In this document: one piece after another, positions 54,829 to 64,000 of the stretch
Position numbering within the stretch: position 1 is the first letter of the stretch
How the letters are laid out: each line of letters opens with the position of its first letter
From: Panopea generosa
Taxonomy: Eukaryota > Mollusca > Bivalvia > Adapedonta > Hiatellidae
Assembly (NCBI GenBank): GCA_029582155.1
Contig: CM055911.1
Location: 23,246,014 to 23,310,013, forward strand
Direction of reading: 5' to 3'
Length of the DNA: 64,000 nt
Made by a program: the position numbers and the translations under genes
Notes under the pieces: generated by a model
Database searches by the model: none
The model's input: only the letters and a program-made list of their open reading frames with translations
What the model was told of the DNA's origin: nothing

Positions 54829-55425
54829 AAGTTACTTCCTGGGAGGAACAAGTCTCTGTTTCCTGGAAACATAGTATCTAGCTACCTGGGATCGTGTATC
54901 CCTGTTTCCTGGGAACATAGAACCTAGCTACCTGGGAACATGTATCCCTGTTCCTGGAAACATAGAACCTAGCTACCTGGGAACTTGTCTCCCTGTTTCC
55001 TGGGAACGTAGTACCCAACTACCTTGGAACGTGTCTCCCCGTTGCCTGGGAACATAGTACTTAGCTACCTGGGACGTGTCTCCCTATTTCTGAAAACATA
55101 AAGCCTAGCTACCTGGGAACATGTCTCCCTCTTGCCTGAAAATATAGTGTCAAGCTACCTGGGAACAAGTCTCCCTCTTTCCTGGAAACATAATACTGTA
55201 CCTAGATACCTGGGAACAAGTCTCCCTGGTTCCTGGAAACATAATACTTACCTAGATACCTGGGAACAAGTGTCCCTGTTTCCTGGAAACACAATACCCA
55301 GCTACCTGTGAACAAGTATCCCTGTTTCCTGGAAACATAGTACCTAGATACCTGGTAACATGTCTCCCTGTTTCCTGGAAATATAGTACCTGGCATCCTG
55401 GGAACATGGCTCCAAATATCCTGGA
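54829..55425 (+). repeat. 46-bp minisatellite, about 13 units
   Basis: Unit CTACCTGGGAACATGTCTCC-CTGTTTCCTGGAAACATAGT-ACCTAG; spacing is 46 between CCTGGAAAC at 54862 and CCTGGGAAC at 54908. It runs straight into the 70-bp array. Confidence 0.93.
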
Positions 55426-56715
55426 TATATGGTTCCCAGTGGTTTAGAAACTTGGTACCCACCTCTCTCCAGGAAACATGGTACAGCATCTGGGGAATTT
55501 GGTTCCCAGTGGTTTAGAAACAAGGTACTCAGCTCTCTCCAGGAAACATGGTACAGTATCTGGGGAATATAGTTTGAACTGGTTTGAAAACTAAGTACCT
55601 AGCTTTGGTACAGTATCCAGAGAATATGGTTCCCAGTGGTTTGGAAACTTAGTACCTAGCTTTCTCCAGAAAACATAGTACGGCATCTGGGGAATATGGT
55701 TTCCAGTGGTTTGGAAACTATTACCAAGCTTTCTCCAGGAAACATAGTACGGCATCTGGGGAATATGGTTCCCAGTGGTTTGGAAACTTGGTACCTAGCT
55801 TCCTCCAGGAAACCTGGTACAGCATCCAGGGAATATGGCTCCCAGTGGTTTGGAAACTTAGTACCAAGCTTTCTCCAGGAAACATGGTAAAGCATCTGGG
55901 GAATATAACTCCCAGTGGTTTGGAAACTAAGTACCAAGCTTTCTCCAGGAAACATTGTATGGCATCTGGGGAATAGGTTCCCAGTGATTTGGAAACTTAG
56001 TACCTAGCTTTCTCCAGGAAACATGGTACAGCATCCGGGGGAATATGGTTCCTAGTGGTTTGGAAACTTGGTACCTAGCTTTCTCCAGGAAGCATGGTAC
56101 AGCATCCAGGGAATATGGTTCTCAGTGGTTTAGAAACTTGGTACCAAGCTTTTTCAGGAAACATGGTACAGCATTCAGGGAATATGGTTCCCAGTGGTTT
56201 GGAAACTTGGTACCAAGCTTTCTCCAGGAAACATGGTACAGCATCCAGGGAATATGGTTTACAGTGGTTTGGAACTTGGTACCAAGCTATCTCCAGGAAA
56301 CATGGTACAGCAACCTGGGAATGCGGTTCCCAGTGGTTTGGAAACTTAGTACCTATCTTTCTCCATGAAACGTACAGCATTCAGGGAATATGGCTCCCAG
56401 TGGTTTGGAAACTTGGTACCAAACTTTCTCCAGGAAACATGGTACAGCATTCAGGGAATATGGTTCCTTGTGGTTTGGAAACTGGTACCAAGCTTTCTCC
56501 AGGAAACGTGGTACAGCATCTGGGGATTATGGTTCCCAGTGGTTTGGAAACTTAGTACCAAACTTTCTCCAGGAAACATGGTACAGCATCCGGGGAATAT
56601 GGTTCCCAGTGGTTTGGAAACTTGGTACTAAGCTTTCTCCAGGAAACATGGTACAGCATTCAGGGAATATTGTTCCCAGTTGCTTGAGAACATGGTACCA
56701 AGCTTTCTTAAGTAA
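55426..56715 (+). repeat. 70-bp minisatellite, about 18 units
   Basis: Unit GGAAACTTGGTACCAAGCTT-TCTCCAGGAAACATGGTACA-GCATCCAGGGAATATGGTTC-CCAGTGGTTT. It shares the CCTGGAAACATAGTACC-like core with the 46-bp array. Open frames on both strands are repeat artefacts. Confidence 0.95.
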
Positions 56716-56737
56716 GACAATAGTGTTAAGAATATAG

Positions 56738-56852
56738 TGTTGGCCACTCGCGCCTGATGTCTGTTATAAAACAACCTTCAGTACTGGTTTTACCTAGAGA
56801 CCAGTTCATATAAGCTCTTGAGCTTTGATCGCAATCAAGCTAAAAAAAATAA
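56738..56852 (+). mobile_element. SINE family E tail fragment
   Basis: CAGTACTGGTTTTACC, then GAGCTTTGATCGCAATCAAG and CTAAAAAAAATAAG. Confidence 0.65.
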
Positions 56853-57390
56853 GTACAATCTTAGCCTTCTCAGAGGACATGGTTCAAAGTCTCCTTGGAA
56901 CATGGTACATGATATCCTGAAAATATCTAAGATTTCTGTTAAATTTTATTGAAATGTTATTTTTCCTGTTAAAAGTTGTTAATCCATTGTTAATGAGCTT
57001 TTAAAAAAATGGGTCCATTCTTTGAAATGAATACTTGATGGCCTCAAGTCAGTTTGTAGTATACAGCAATATTGGAAGTATCGAGATTTTTAATTGCAGA
57101 AATTCCAATATATAAATACTTCTATATTTTTGTGTGTAAACTTGAAACAGAAAAAATGTAGCTCCAGTTTAAAAGAATATTATATACATTTTGTATTTTT
57201 TTTAATGAAAATGTTAATTTATGCAATTTATATAAAAAATATATATACATAAATCAATAAAATTATTTTAGTCTCTGAATATGAAATACATATATGTCTA
57301 AATTTATCTTTTTTCCTCCCATATTTGTGTGTTTGAAATGGTGGTTAGCTGTCATGTTTAGAATATACTCACTGCTATATATACCCCATT

Positions 57391-57700
57391 AACTGCAGTA
57401 GTGGTCTAGTGGTAGAGTTTCTGCCTTTCTTGCGGATGGTAACGGGTTCGATCCCCGGCCCAGGTATTACCAAAAAATTGTAAAATGGTAGCTCTCTCGC
57501 TTGGCACTCGGCTTTTAGAGGCTAGTGCTGGGTCTGTTCTGCTCGTCGGTGTAATGTGACTGCATCATAACATGTGTCTGTGGCATGATAATCCAGTTTG
57601 GCAGCGCTTAGAATAATGTCTCGAGTATACACCGTCCTGATATGATGAGACAAATTATTGAAAGCTATGCGAAACACCATACAAGAGCAAACAATATATA
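57391..57700 (+). mobile_element. SINE family B, full length, beside the satellite it resembles
   Basis: Head GTGGTCTAGTGGTAGAG, box B GGGTTCGATCCCC, body GTGTAATGTGACTGCATCAT, tail TGATATGATGAGACAAATTA then CGAAACACCATACAAGAGC. The satellite of the same body sequence starts about 70 bp later. Confidence 0.88.
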
Positions 57701-57771
57701 CTCTCTCATGCATACTGGATTCCTTCCTTCACTCAGAAGTACATAACCTTAAATAGAAATTTAACAACACT

Positions 57772-60552
57772 TCAGCTTATCAGTATAATGTGACTGGGTA
57801 AGGTATCATACCATGTGTCTGCAGCATGATACTCCAGTGTGTCAGTATAATGTGACTGGGTAGGGTATCATACCTCGGTTTGCAGCATGTTACTCCAGTG
57901 TGGCAGTATAATGTGACTGGGTAGGTATCATACCATGTGTCTGCAGCATGATAATCCAGTGTGTCAGTATAATGTGACTGGGTAGGGTATCATACCATGT
58001 GTCTGCAGCATGATACTCCAGTGTCAGTATAATGTGACTGGGTAGGGTATCATACCATGTGTCTGCAGCAAGATACTCCAGTGTGTCAGTATAATGTGAC
58101 TGGGTAGGGTATCATACCATGTGTCTGCAGCATGATACTCCAGTGTGTCAGTATAATGTGACTGGGTAGGGTATCATACCATGTGTTTGCAGTATGATAA
58201 TCCAGTGTGACAGTATAATGTGACTGGGTAGGGTATCATACCATGTGTCTGCAGGATGATACTCCAGTGTGGCAGTATAATGTGACTGGGTAGGGTATCA
58301 TACCATGTGTCTGCAGGGTGATACTCCAGTGTGACAGTATAATGTGACTGGGTAGGGTATCATATCATGTGTCTGCATCATGATAATCCAGTGTGGCAGT
58401 ATAATGTGACTGGATAGGGTATCATACCATGTGTCTGCAGCGTGATACTCCAGTGTGTCAGTATAATGTGACTGGGTAGGGTATCATACCATGTGTCTGC
58501 AGGATGATACTCCAGTGTGGCAGTATAATGTGACTGGGTAGGCTATCACTGTATGTCTGCAGGATGATACTCCAGTGTGACAGTATAATGTGACTGGGTA
58601 GGGTATCATACCATGTGTTTGCAGCATGATACTCCAGTGTGTCAGTATAATGTGACTGAGTAGGGTATCATACCATGTGTTTGCAGTATGATAATCCAGT
58701 GTGACAGTATAATGTGACTGGGTAGGGTATCATACCATGTGTCTGCAGGATGATACTCCAGTGTGTCAGTATAATGTGACTGGGTAGGGTATCATACCAT
58801 GTGTCTGCAGGGTGATACTCCAGTGTGACAGTATAATGTGACTGGGTAGGGTATCATACCATGTGTCTGCAGGATGATACTCCAGTGTGGCAGTATAATG
58901 TGACTGGGTATGGTATCATACCATGTGTCTGCATCATGATAATCCAGTGTGGCAGTATAATGTGACTGGGTAGGGTATCATACCATGTGTCTGCAGCGTG
59001 ATAATCCAGTGTGTCAGTATAATGTGACTGGGTAGGGTATCATACCATGTGTCTGCAGGGTGATACTCCAGTGTGGCAGTATAATGTGACTGGGTAGGGT
59101 ATCATACCATGTGTCTGCATCATGATAATCCAGTGTGGCAGTATAATGTGACTGGGTAGGGTATCATACCATGTGTCTGCAGCGTGATACTCCAGTGTGT
59201 CAGTATAATGTGACTGGGTAGGGTATCATACCATGTGTCTGCAGGATGATACTCCAGTGTGGCAGTATACTGTGACTGGGTAGGCTATCACTGTATGTCT
59301 GCAGGATGATACTCCAGTGTGACAGTATAATGTGACTGGGTAGGTATCATACCATGTGTCTGCAGCATGATAATCCAGTGTCGGTATAATGTGACTGGGT
59401 AGGGTATCATACCATGTGCCTGCAGCATGATACTCCAGTGTGGCAGTATAATGTGACTGGGTAGGGTACCATACCATGTGTCTGCAGCATGATACTCCAG
59501 TGTGGCAGTATAATGTGACTGGGTGGGGTACCATACCATGTGTCTGCAGCATGATACTCCAGTGTGGCAGTATAATGTGACTGGGTAGGTACCATACCAT
59601 GTGTCTGCAGGATGATACTCCAGTGTGGCAGTATAATGTGACTGGGTAGGGTATCATACCATGTGTCTGCAGCATGATACTCCAGTGTGGCAGTATAATG
59701 TGACTGGGTAAGGTATCATACCATGTGTCTGCAGCATGATAATCCAGTGTGGCAGTATAATGTGACTGGGTATGGTATCATACCATGTGTCTGCAGCATG
59801 ATAATCCAGTGTGGCAGTATAATGTGACTGAGTGGGGTATCATACCATGTGTCTGCAGCATGATACTCCAGTGTGTCAGTATAATGTGACTGGGTAGGGT
59901 ATCATACCATGTGTCTGCAGCATGATACTCCAGTGTGTCAGTATAATGTGACTGGGTAGGGTATCATACCATGTGTCTGCAGCATGATAATCCAGTGTAG
60001 CAGTATAATGTGACTGGGTAAGGTATCATACCATGTGTCTGCAGCATGATAATCCAGTGTAGCAGTATAATGTGACTGGGTAAGGTATCATACCATGTGT
60101 TTGCAGTATGATAATCCAGTGTGACAGTATAATGTGACTGGGTAATGTATCATACCATGTGTTTGCAGTATGATAATCCAGTGTGACAGTATAATGTGAC
60201 TGGGTAGGGTATCATACCATGTGTCTGCAGCATGATAATCCAGTGTCAGTATAATGTGACTGGGTAGGGTATCATACCATGTGTCTGCAGCATGATACTC
60301 CAGTGTGGCAGAATAGTGTGACTGGGTGGGGTACCATACCATGTGTCTGCAGCATGATACTCCAGTGTGGCAGTATAATGTGACTGGGTAGGTATCATAC
60401 CATGTGTCTGCAGGATGATAATCCAGTGTAGCAGTATAATGTGACTTGGTAGGGTATCATACCATGTGTTTGCAGTATGATAATCCAATGTGGCAGTATA
60501 ATGTGACTGGGTAGGTATCATACCATGTGTCTGTAGTATGATAATCCAGTTA
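57772..60552 (+). repeat. 62-bp satellite derived from the SINE B body, about 45 units
   Basis: Unit CAGTATAATGTGACTGGGTA-GGGTATCATACCATGTGTCT-GCAGCATGATACTCCAGTGT-GG. The spacing is 62 (58087 to 58149). Variants: TACT/TAAT in CATGATAxTCC, TGTG/TGTC at the joint. 62 is not a multiple of three, so the long minus-strand frames cycle every three units and are artefacts. Confidence 0.96.
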
Positions 60553-60593
60553 TTTACGATGATCTGAAGTATATATGATAAATGCAAGCAGTC

Positions 60594-60830
60594 TGGCCTG
60601 GCCAGCTCAATACCACATCTGACTTAAACCAGGTGTTGTAAGTTGGTGTTGTAATTTCAAATCCCAACACGGACAGTCTTGGTCATAAACTTCTACGGCC
60701 TTTTGCGACAGTATTCAGGGACTTGCAGAGATAAGGTATGTCTAGTATTTTGTACCTAGCAGATCCCAGGAATGCTGATCAGGTATGCCGATTACAGTAA
60801 TGTGGCTGAAATACTGTTGAAAAAAAGCAC
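60594..60830 (+). mobile_element. SINE-like element, family F
   Basis: Starts GGCCTGGCCAGCTCAATACC with a decayed tRNA-like head, then ACTTGCAGAGATAAGG, GCAGATCCCAGGAATGCTG and GAAATACTGTTGAAAAAAAG. Related to 13528-13650 and, at its 3' end, to family B. Confidence 0.5.
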
Positions 60831-61229
60831 AAAAGCATGTAATTGATAATGTTGTGCAAATTACATAAAAGCACAACAATGTTGATAACTTGTCCTAAAT
60901 TTTCTACTCATAACATTTCTTAACGATGTAGTAACTTTCAGTTCAGCAAATGGCGGAAAGTTTATTGAATCACAAAGAGAAAGGTCCCATTTGAAGATAC
61001 TGGTCGTTTCTATCCTTGTAATTTATCTTATTTATGAAAAATTTGTTAATACACGTCAGCATTTTTTTTTTTTCGGCAATGTTTCTGCATACTGGCCAAT
61101 AAGTGACTTTATCACAGGCCAAAATTTAGTATTTGGTCAACAAAATTAAAGAACTTTACACTACAGAGACAAAATACAATATACAAGTTATTGTAGAATA
61201 TCCTTAATATATGTTCGATATAAATGTGC

Positions 61230-61691
61230 AGTTTTACTGCCAAGATAAAAAATATATGTTTTTTTTTCCAATATATCGTTATGTATATGTATTCACTGGC
61301 CCCGTTTGCCAAATGATATTTACTTAAATATGCCAAAAAAATATATTGAAAAGGGTTTTCGCAACTTAGGCTACCCCTAAAATAGATTTCTAGCTTAAAA
61401 TGATGTATAAAATGAGTTGCAGGATTTCAATTTGATCCATTAAACAGGTTTACACATATTTCATTTTGGAGTCTAATGATGATGTGAAGGTTCTCAAGCA
61501 GTATTTAAGTGCTGACTATTTTTAGAACGGGGATTTCGTTTCAAATTTACCACTCCAATTGAAATATTGATCGTCACATTTTGGTGGATTTGGATTTTAT
61601 TTATCAATGAGAAGGAGTTATTTAATCTGTTTTAATAATAATTTTAAAGACATTTATAGCATTTTTTCCCCCCTGATATACTCCCTTTAAA
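61230..61691. mobile_element. Second copy of the TTTAAAGGG element, 5' end lost
   Basis: Shares GAAAAGGGTTTTCG, TTTGGTGGATTTGG and GACATTTATAGCATTTTTTC with 16086-16653 and ends in ACTCCCTTTAAA at 61691. The matching left end was not found. Confidence 0.65.
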
Positions 61692-62160
61692 CATTATCGA
61701 TTCTTGGTTATCTGCCACACAGGCACACTTGAACGTTATTCTTTAGTATATTTATAATAATTAATAACTACATAATGGTATACTTTATATACATTTAGAC
61801 TTAAACTATTCTGACGTGTGAACCGTCCGTGGTTGTAGACTTTGGGGGATGTCTGAAGATCACCCCTCACTGCTGAGACTGTTGCAGGTCAACCTCGGTA
61901 CGAGTTAATATTTCCGAAATATTTCTGCGGAAGGACTGGTTATGCTTATGATTTATATGAACATGTATGTGCCTCTGCCATCTTTCCATCAACAAAATTG
62001 GATGCTGTAAATATGTGTGCAGTATAACATGTGCCATGCATGTTTGTAATGTTGTAAAATGGTTCCATTCGGCTGTAAATTGTTCAAATACACTTAGTTG
62101 CATATACCTTCTTAATGTCACTTAATACAGTTGTGACGCTGGTCCTAAAGCTTCATGAGT
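61692..62160. other. No gene seen
   Basis: A short SINE C-like patch lies at about 61838-61905 (TGAAGATCACCCCTCACTGC). Otherwise nothing is recognised. Confidence 0.4.
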
Positions 62161-62162
62161 AC

Positions 62163-62446
62163 CTGCCGGGCCCGATAACTCAGTTGCACGTCCTGACTAT
62201 TAATTACAGGGGTCGTGAGTTCAAATCCCCGCCAGGCAACAGTCTCCGTGATGATTGATATACGACTTTGTGTCTCGTTATCATTTGTCTCTCACCGCTA
62301 CTTCAAGTGTGAAAGTTATCAGTTACTTGCGGAGATGGGGGTTTGCTCGAGTACTGGTTAACCTTTCAGGATTCCAGGAAATTGATTGTCTATTAGCCCT
62401 CGATGGCATAAAAATGACGATAATTATTCGGTCAATCAATCAATCA
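62163..62446 (+). mobile_element. SINE family A copy
   Basis: Head GGGCCCGATAACTCAGTTGC, box B GAGTTCAAATCCCC, complete body, tail TCAATCAATCAATC. Confidence 0.87.
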
Positions 62447-62590
62447 TGAGCACCTTGTATTTACACAAAACCCCCAGGTCCAATAACCTCTTTGGTTGCC
62501 TGGATAATGACTAAAATGGTAATGAGGAGACCACCACACATGCAGATATGTTTCTATGCAGGTTAGCATTCTACAAAAGGGTGTTAATAG

Positions 62591-63061
62591 TCAATAGGTG
62601 CATACAACAGGAGAATACAAACATTATATATACAAGTGCTGCAAGAGTCGCCTTCCCTTAATATATTCAAATCAAATATCAATGCTAATAAACAAAAGGT
62701 TCCAAATCATTATTATACAGGAAACCGAACTGCCCAAATATATCATACACGACTTCGTACAAATTGCAGTAACTTGAATCAACATTTATTCAATAAAAAC
62801 ATAGTTGCAAGTCCAAATTGTCTTTGTGGTGAAATTGAGGACACATATCATTATTTATTCAGGTGCAGACTATTTCACCAATATAGACAAAGAATGATGA
62901 CTGAAATAAAATTAGCTTATCCACATGATCCTTCCTTGAATGATCTTCTGTATGGTAATGAAAATCTTACATTAACTGACAACAACTCGATTTTCATGAC
63001 AGTTCAAAATTATATTATAAAGACCAAACGTTTTGAATATCGCACACAGTTAAATAGATAA
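62591..63061 (+). pseudogene. 3' end of a LINE-type reverse transcriptase ORF, 5'-truncated
   Basis: An open frame of 156 codons ends at TAA/TAG near 63059-63061. YYTGNRTAQIYHTRLRTNCS, then LNQHLF and SPNCLCGEIEDTYHYLFRC, match the C-terminal region after the RT domain of non-LTR retrotransposons: a Cys/His zinc knuckle, CxC...H...C. The RT core and endonuclease are absent, as expected for a copy truncated during reverse transcription. Clade cannot be fixed from this piece. Confidence 0.75.
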
Positions 63062-63650
63062 TGACTTGTTATGTTTTTTACCTACTTAATTATAACAACA
63101 AGCCTCTATTTGATCTTGGATAGTAAGAAACAATGGTTAATGAATGGATTGGATTGATAAACATAAACTTTGAAAATACCTATCCCCTGTATCGGAATGA
63201 ACCGATAAAGAAAAGAAAATCAGTGGAGTCTCTTTCTTTCTTTCCTTCTCTCCAACCAATACTCTCTTTTTTAGTTTTTGAAATATTCTGAATAAACCAT
63301 TATTTCTTTAACCAATTTTTGCACATTTGGCCAAATTGAAATTATTTCGGAACAATATGATAAAGTTTATAAGAAATGTAAAATAACTGTTATGGAAGCA
63401 GATTTACACAAGCTTCTAAAGCTTTTTTCTGTATCCTTTCCACATAATTCGTTAAACGTATGACTTTATTGTTAAATGTATGCTAAATATATGTACTTAT
63501 GTGAATAAAATATTGTTTAAACTAAGCGTACACACATGCTAATTAATGCACAATAAATTATGCAACAGTGATAAAAAGATAGTGGCATATATATTTGTGT
63601 AACTAAACTACTAAACTGTTGGCCTAATATTGTTTAAAATCTTACAATCT
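63062..63650. other. LINE 3' flank, nothing further recognised
   Basis: The first part is probably the LINE 3' UTR; then AT-rich DNA without genes. Confidence 0.4.
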
Positions 63651-63655
63651 ACGTT

Positions 63656-63775
63656 TCTGTCAAAAAATGATGCTAGCAACAATTTGTTCCGTCAAAAAAT
63701 GATGCTAGCAACAATTTGTTCCGCCAAAAAATGATGTTAGCAACAATATGTTTGTCAAAAAATGACATTAGCAAT
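63656..63775 (+). repeat. 32-bp tandem repeat, about 4 units
   Basis: CGTCAAAAAATGATGCTAGC then AACAATTTGTTC, repeated; an isolated fifth copy (TGTCAAATAATGACGTTAGC) lies at 63955-63974. Confidence 0.9.
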
Positions 63776-64000
63776 ATCATCCAAAATAAATAAATCAGTA
63801 TCTGACATGTTCTCTGCAGAGATAGTACTTCCTTTACATACAGTTTTCAATCTTTTGTTACTTTGATAAAATGTTGCTAATTATAATAAAGGGAACACTC
63901 AATTTTTTTCCAACTTTTGAATGTTGCAAACGTAAAAATATCCTTCAAATATTCTGTCAAATAATGACGTTAGCAACATGAAATTTAAAATGTGATTTAA

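Noticed and set aside
55656-56737. Open frames on both strands across 55.6-56.7 kb
   Set aside because: They follow the 70-bp array; frames change wherever a unit gains or loses a base.
57772-60552. CRISPR array
   Set aside because: Units are contiguous with no unique spacers, in eukaryotic DNA next to a SINE.
59226-60587. Minus-strand frames of repeated SHYTATLEYHAADTWY units
   Set aside because: They are the translation of the 62-bp satellite, cycling every three units; there is no start context, domain or codon bias.

Overview
The window is animal DNA, most likely from a bivalve mollusc. It is AT-rich, holds one widely split gene, and its introns are crowded with tRNA-headed SINEs, short inverted-repeat DNA transposons and very long minisatellites. 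The bivalve call is an inference from the repeat landscape; the intron-rich metazoan gene is seen directly.

One host gene is well supported: a + strand orthologue of USP37, a cell-cycle deubiquitinase of the USP26/29/37 family. I could join 21 coding exons from 6289 to 53848. Every junction is GT-AG and every phase agrees, giving 3648 nt and 1215 codons. The protein has an N-terminal PH-like domain, a disordered linker with KEN boxes and CDK sites, and a USP catalytic domain (Cys293, His1150, two CxxC zinc knuckles). Three ubiquitin-interacting motifs and a 394-codon polar exon interrupt the catalytic domain.

Layout. 1-6277: upstream flank and probable 5' non-coding region, with degenerate ~300-bp repeats, a candidate E2F/ETS promoter patch near 4228-4248 and a hAT-like element (4630-6182). 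6278-17483: exons 1-5, with SINEs, MITEs and a 36-bp minisatellite that begins at the exon 4 splice donor. 17484-24063: intron 5, with a 3.4-kb TIR element flanked by TA. 24064-29117: exons 6-12, with the Cys box and zinc knuckles. 29118-42087: exons 13-18, with the UIMs and the giant exon. 42088-46941: exons 19-20, with the His box; intron 19 holds an ORF carrying a 2A-like peptide, a 28-bp array and nested MITEs and SINEs. 46942-53784: intron 20, dominated by about 4.9 kb of a 42-bp minisatellite. 53785-53848: last exon. 53849-64000: 3' UTR and flank, with 46-, 70- and 62-bp arrays and a LINE 3' fragment.

The most interesting items are the 2A-like ORF in intron 19; the 62-bp satellite, which matches the body of a tRNA-derived SINE lying just beside it; a TTAA-flanked MITE whose empty site is preserved in a paralogous MITE elsewhere in the window; the 42-bp array, whose every unit carries branch-point-, acceptor- and donor-like words; and the unusual UIM/KEN layout of the USP37 protein. 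All exon joins and family names come from reading the sequence; no database search was possible.
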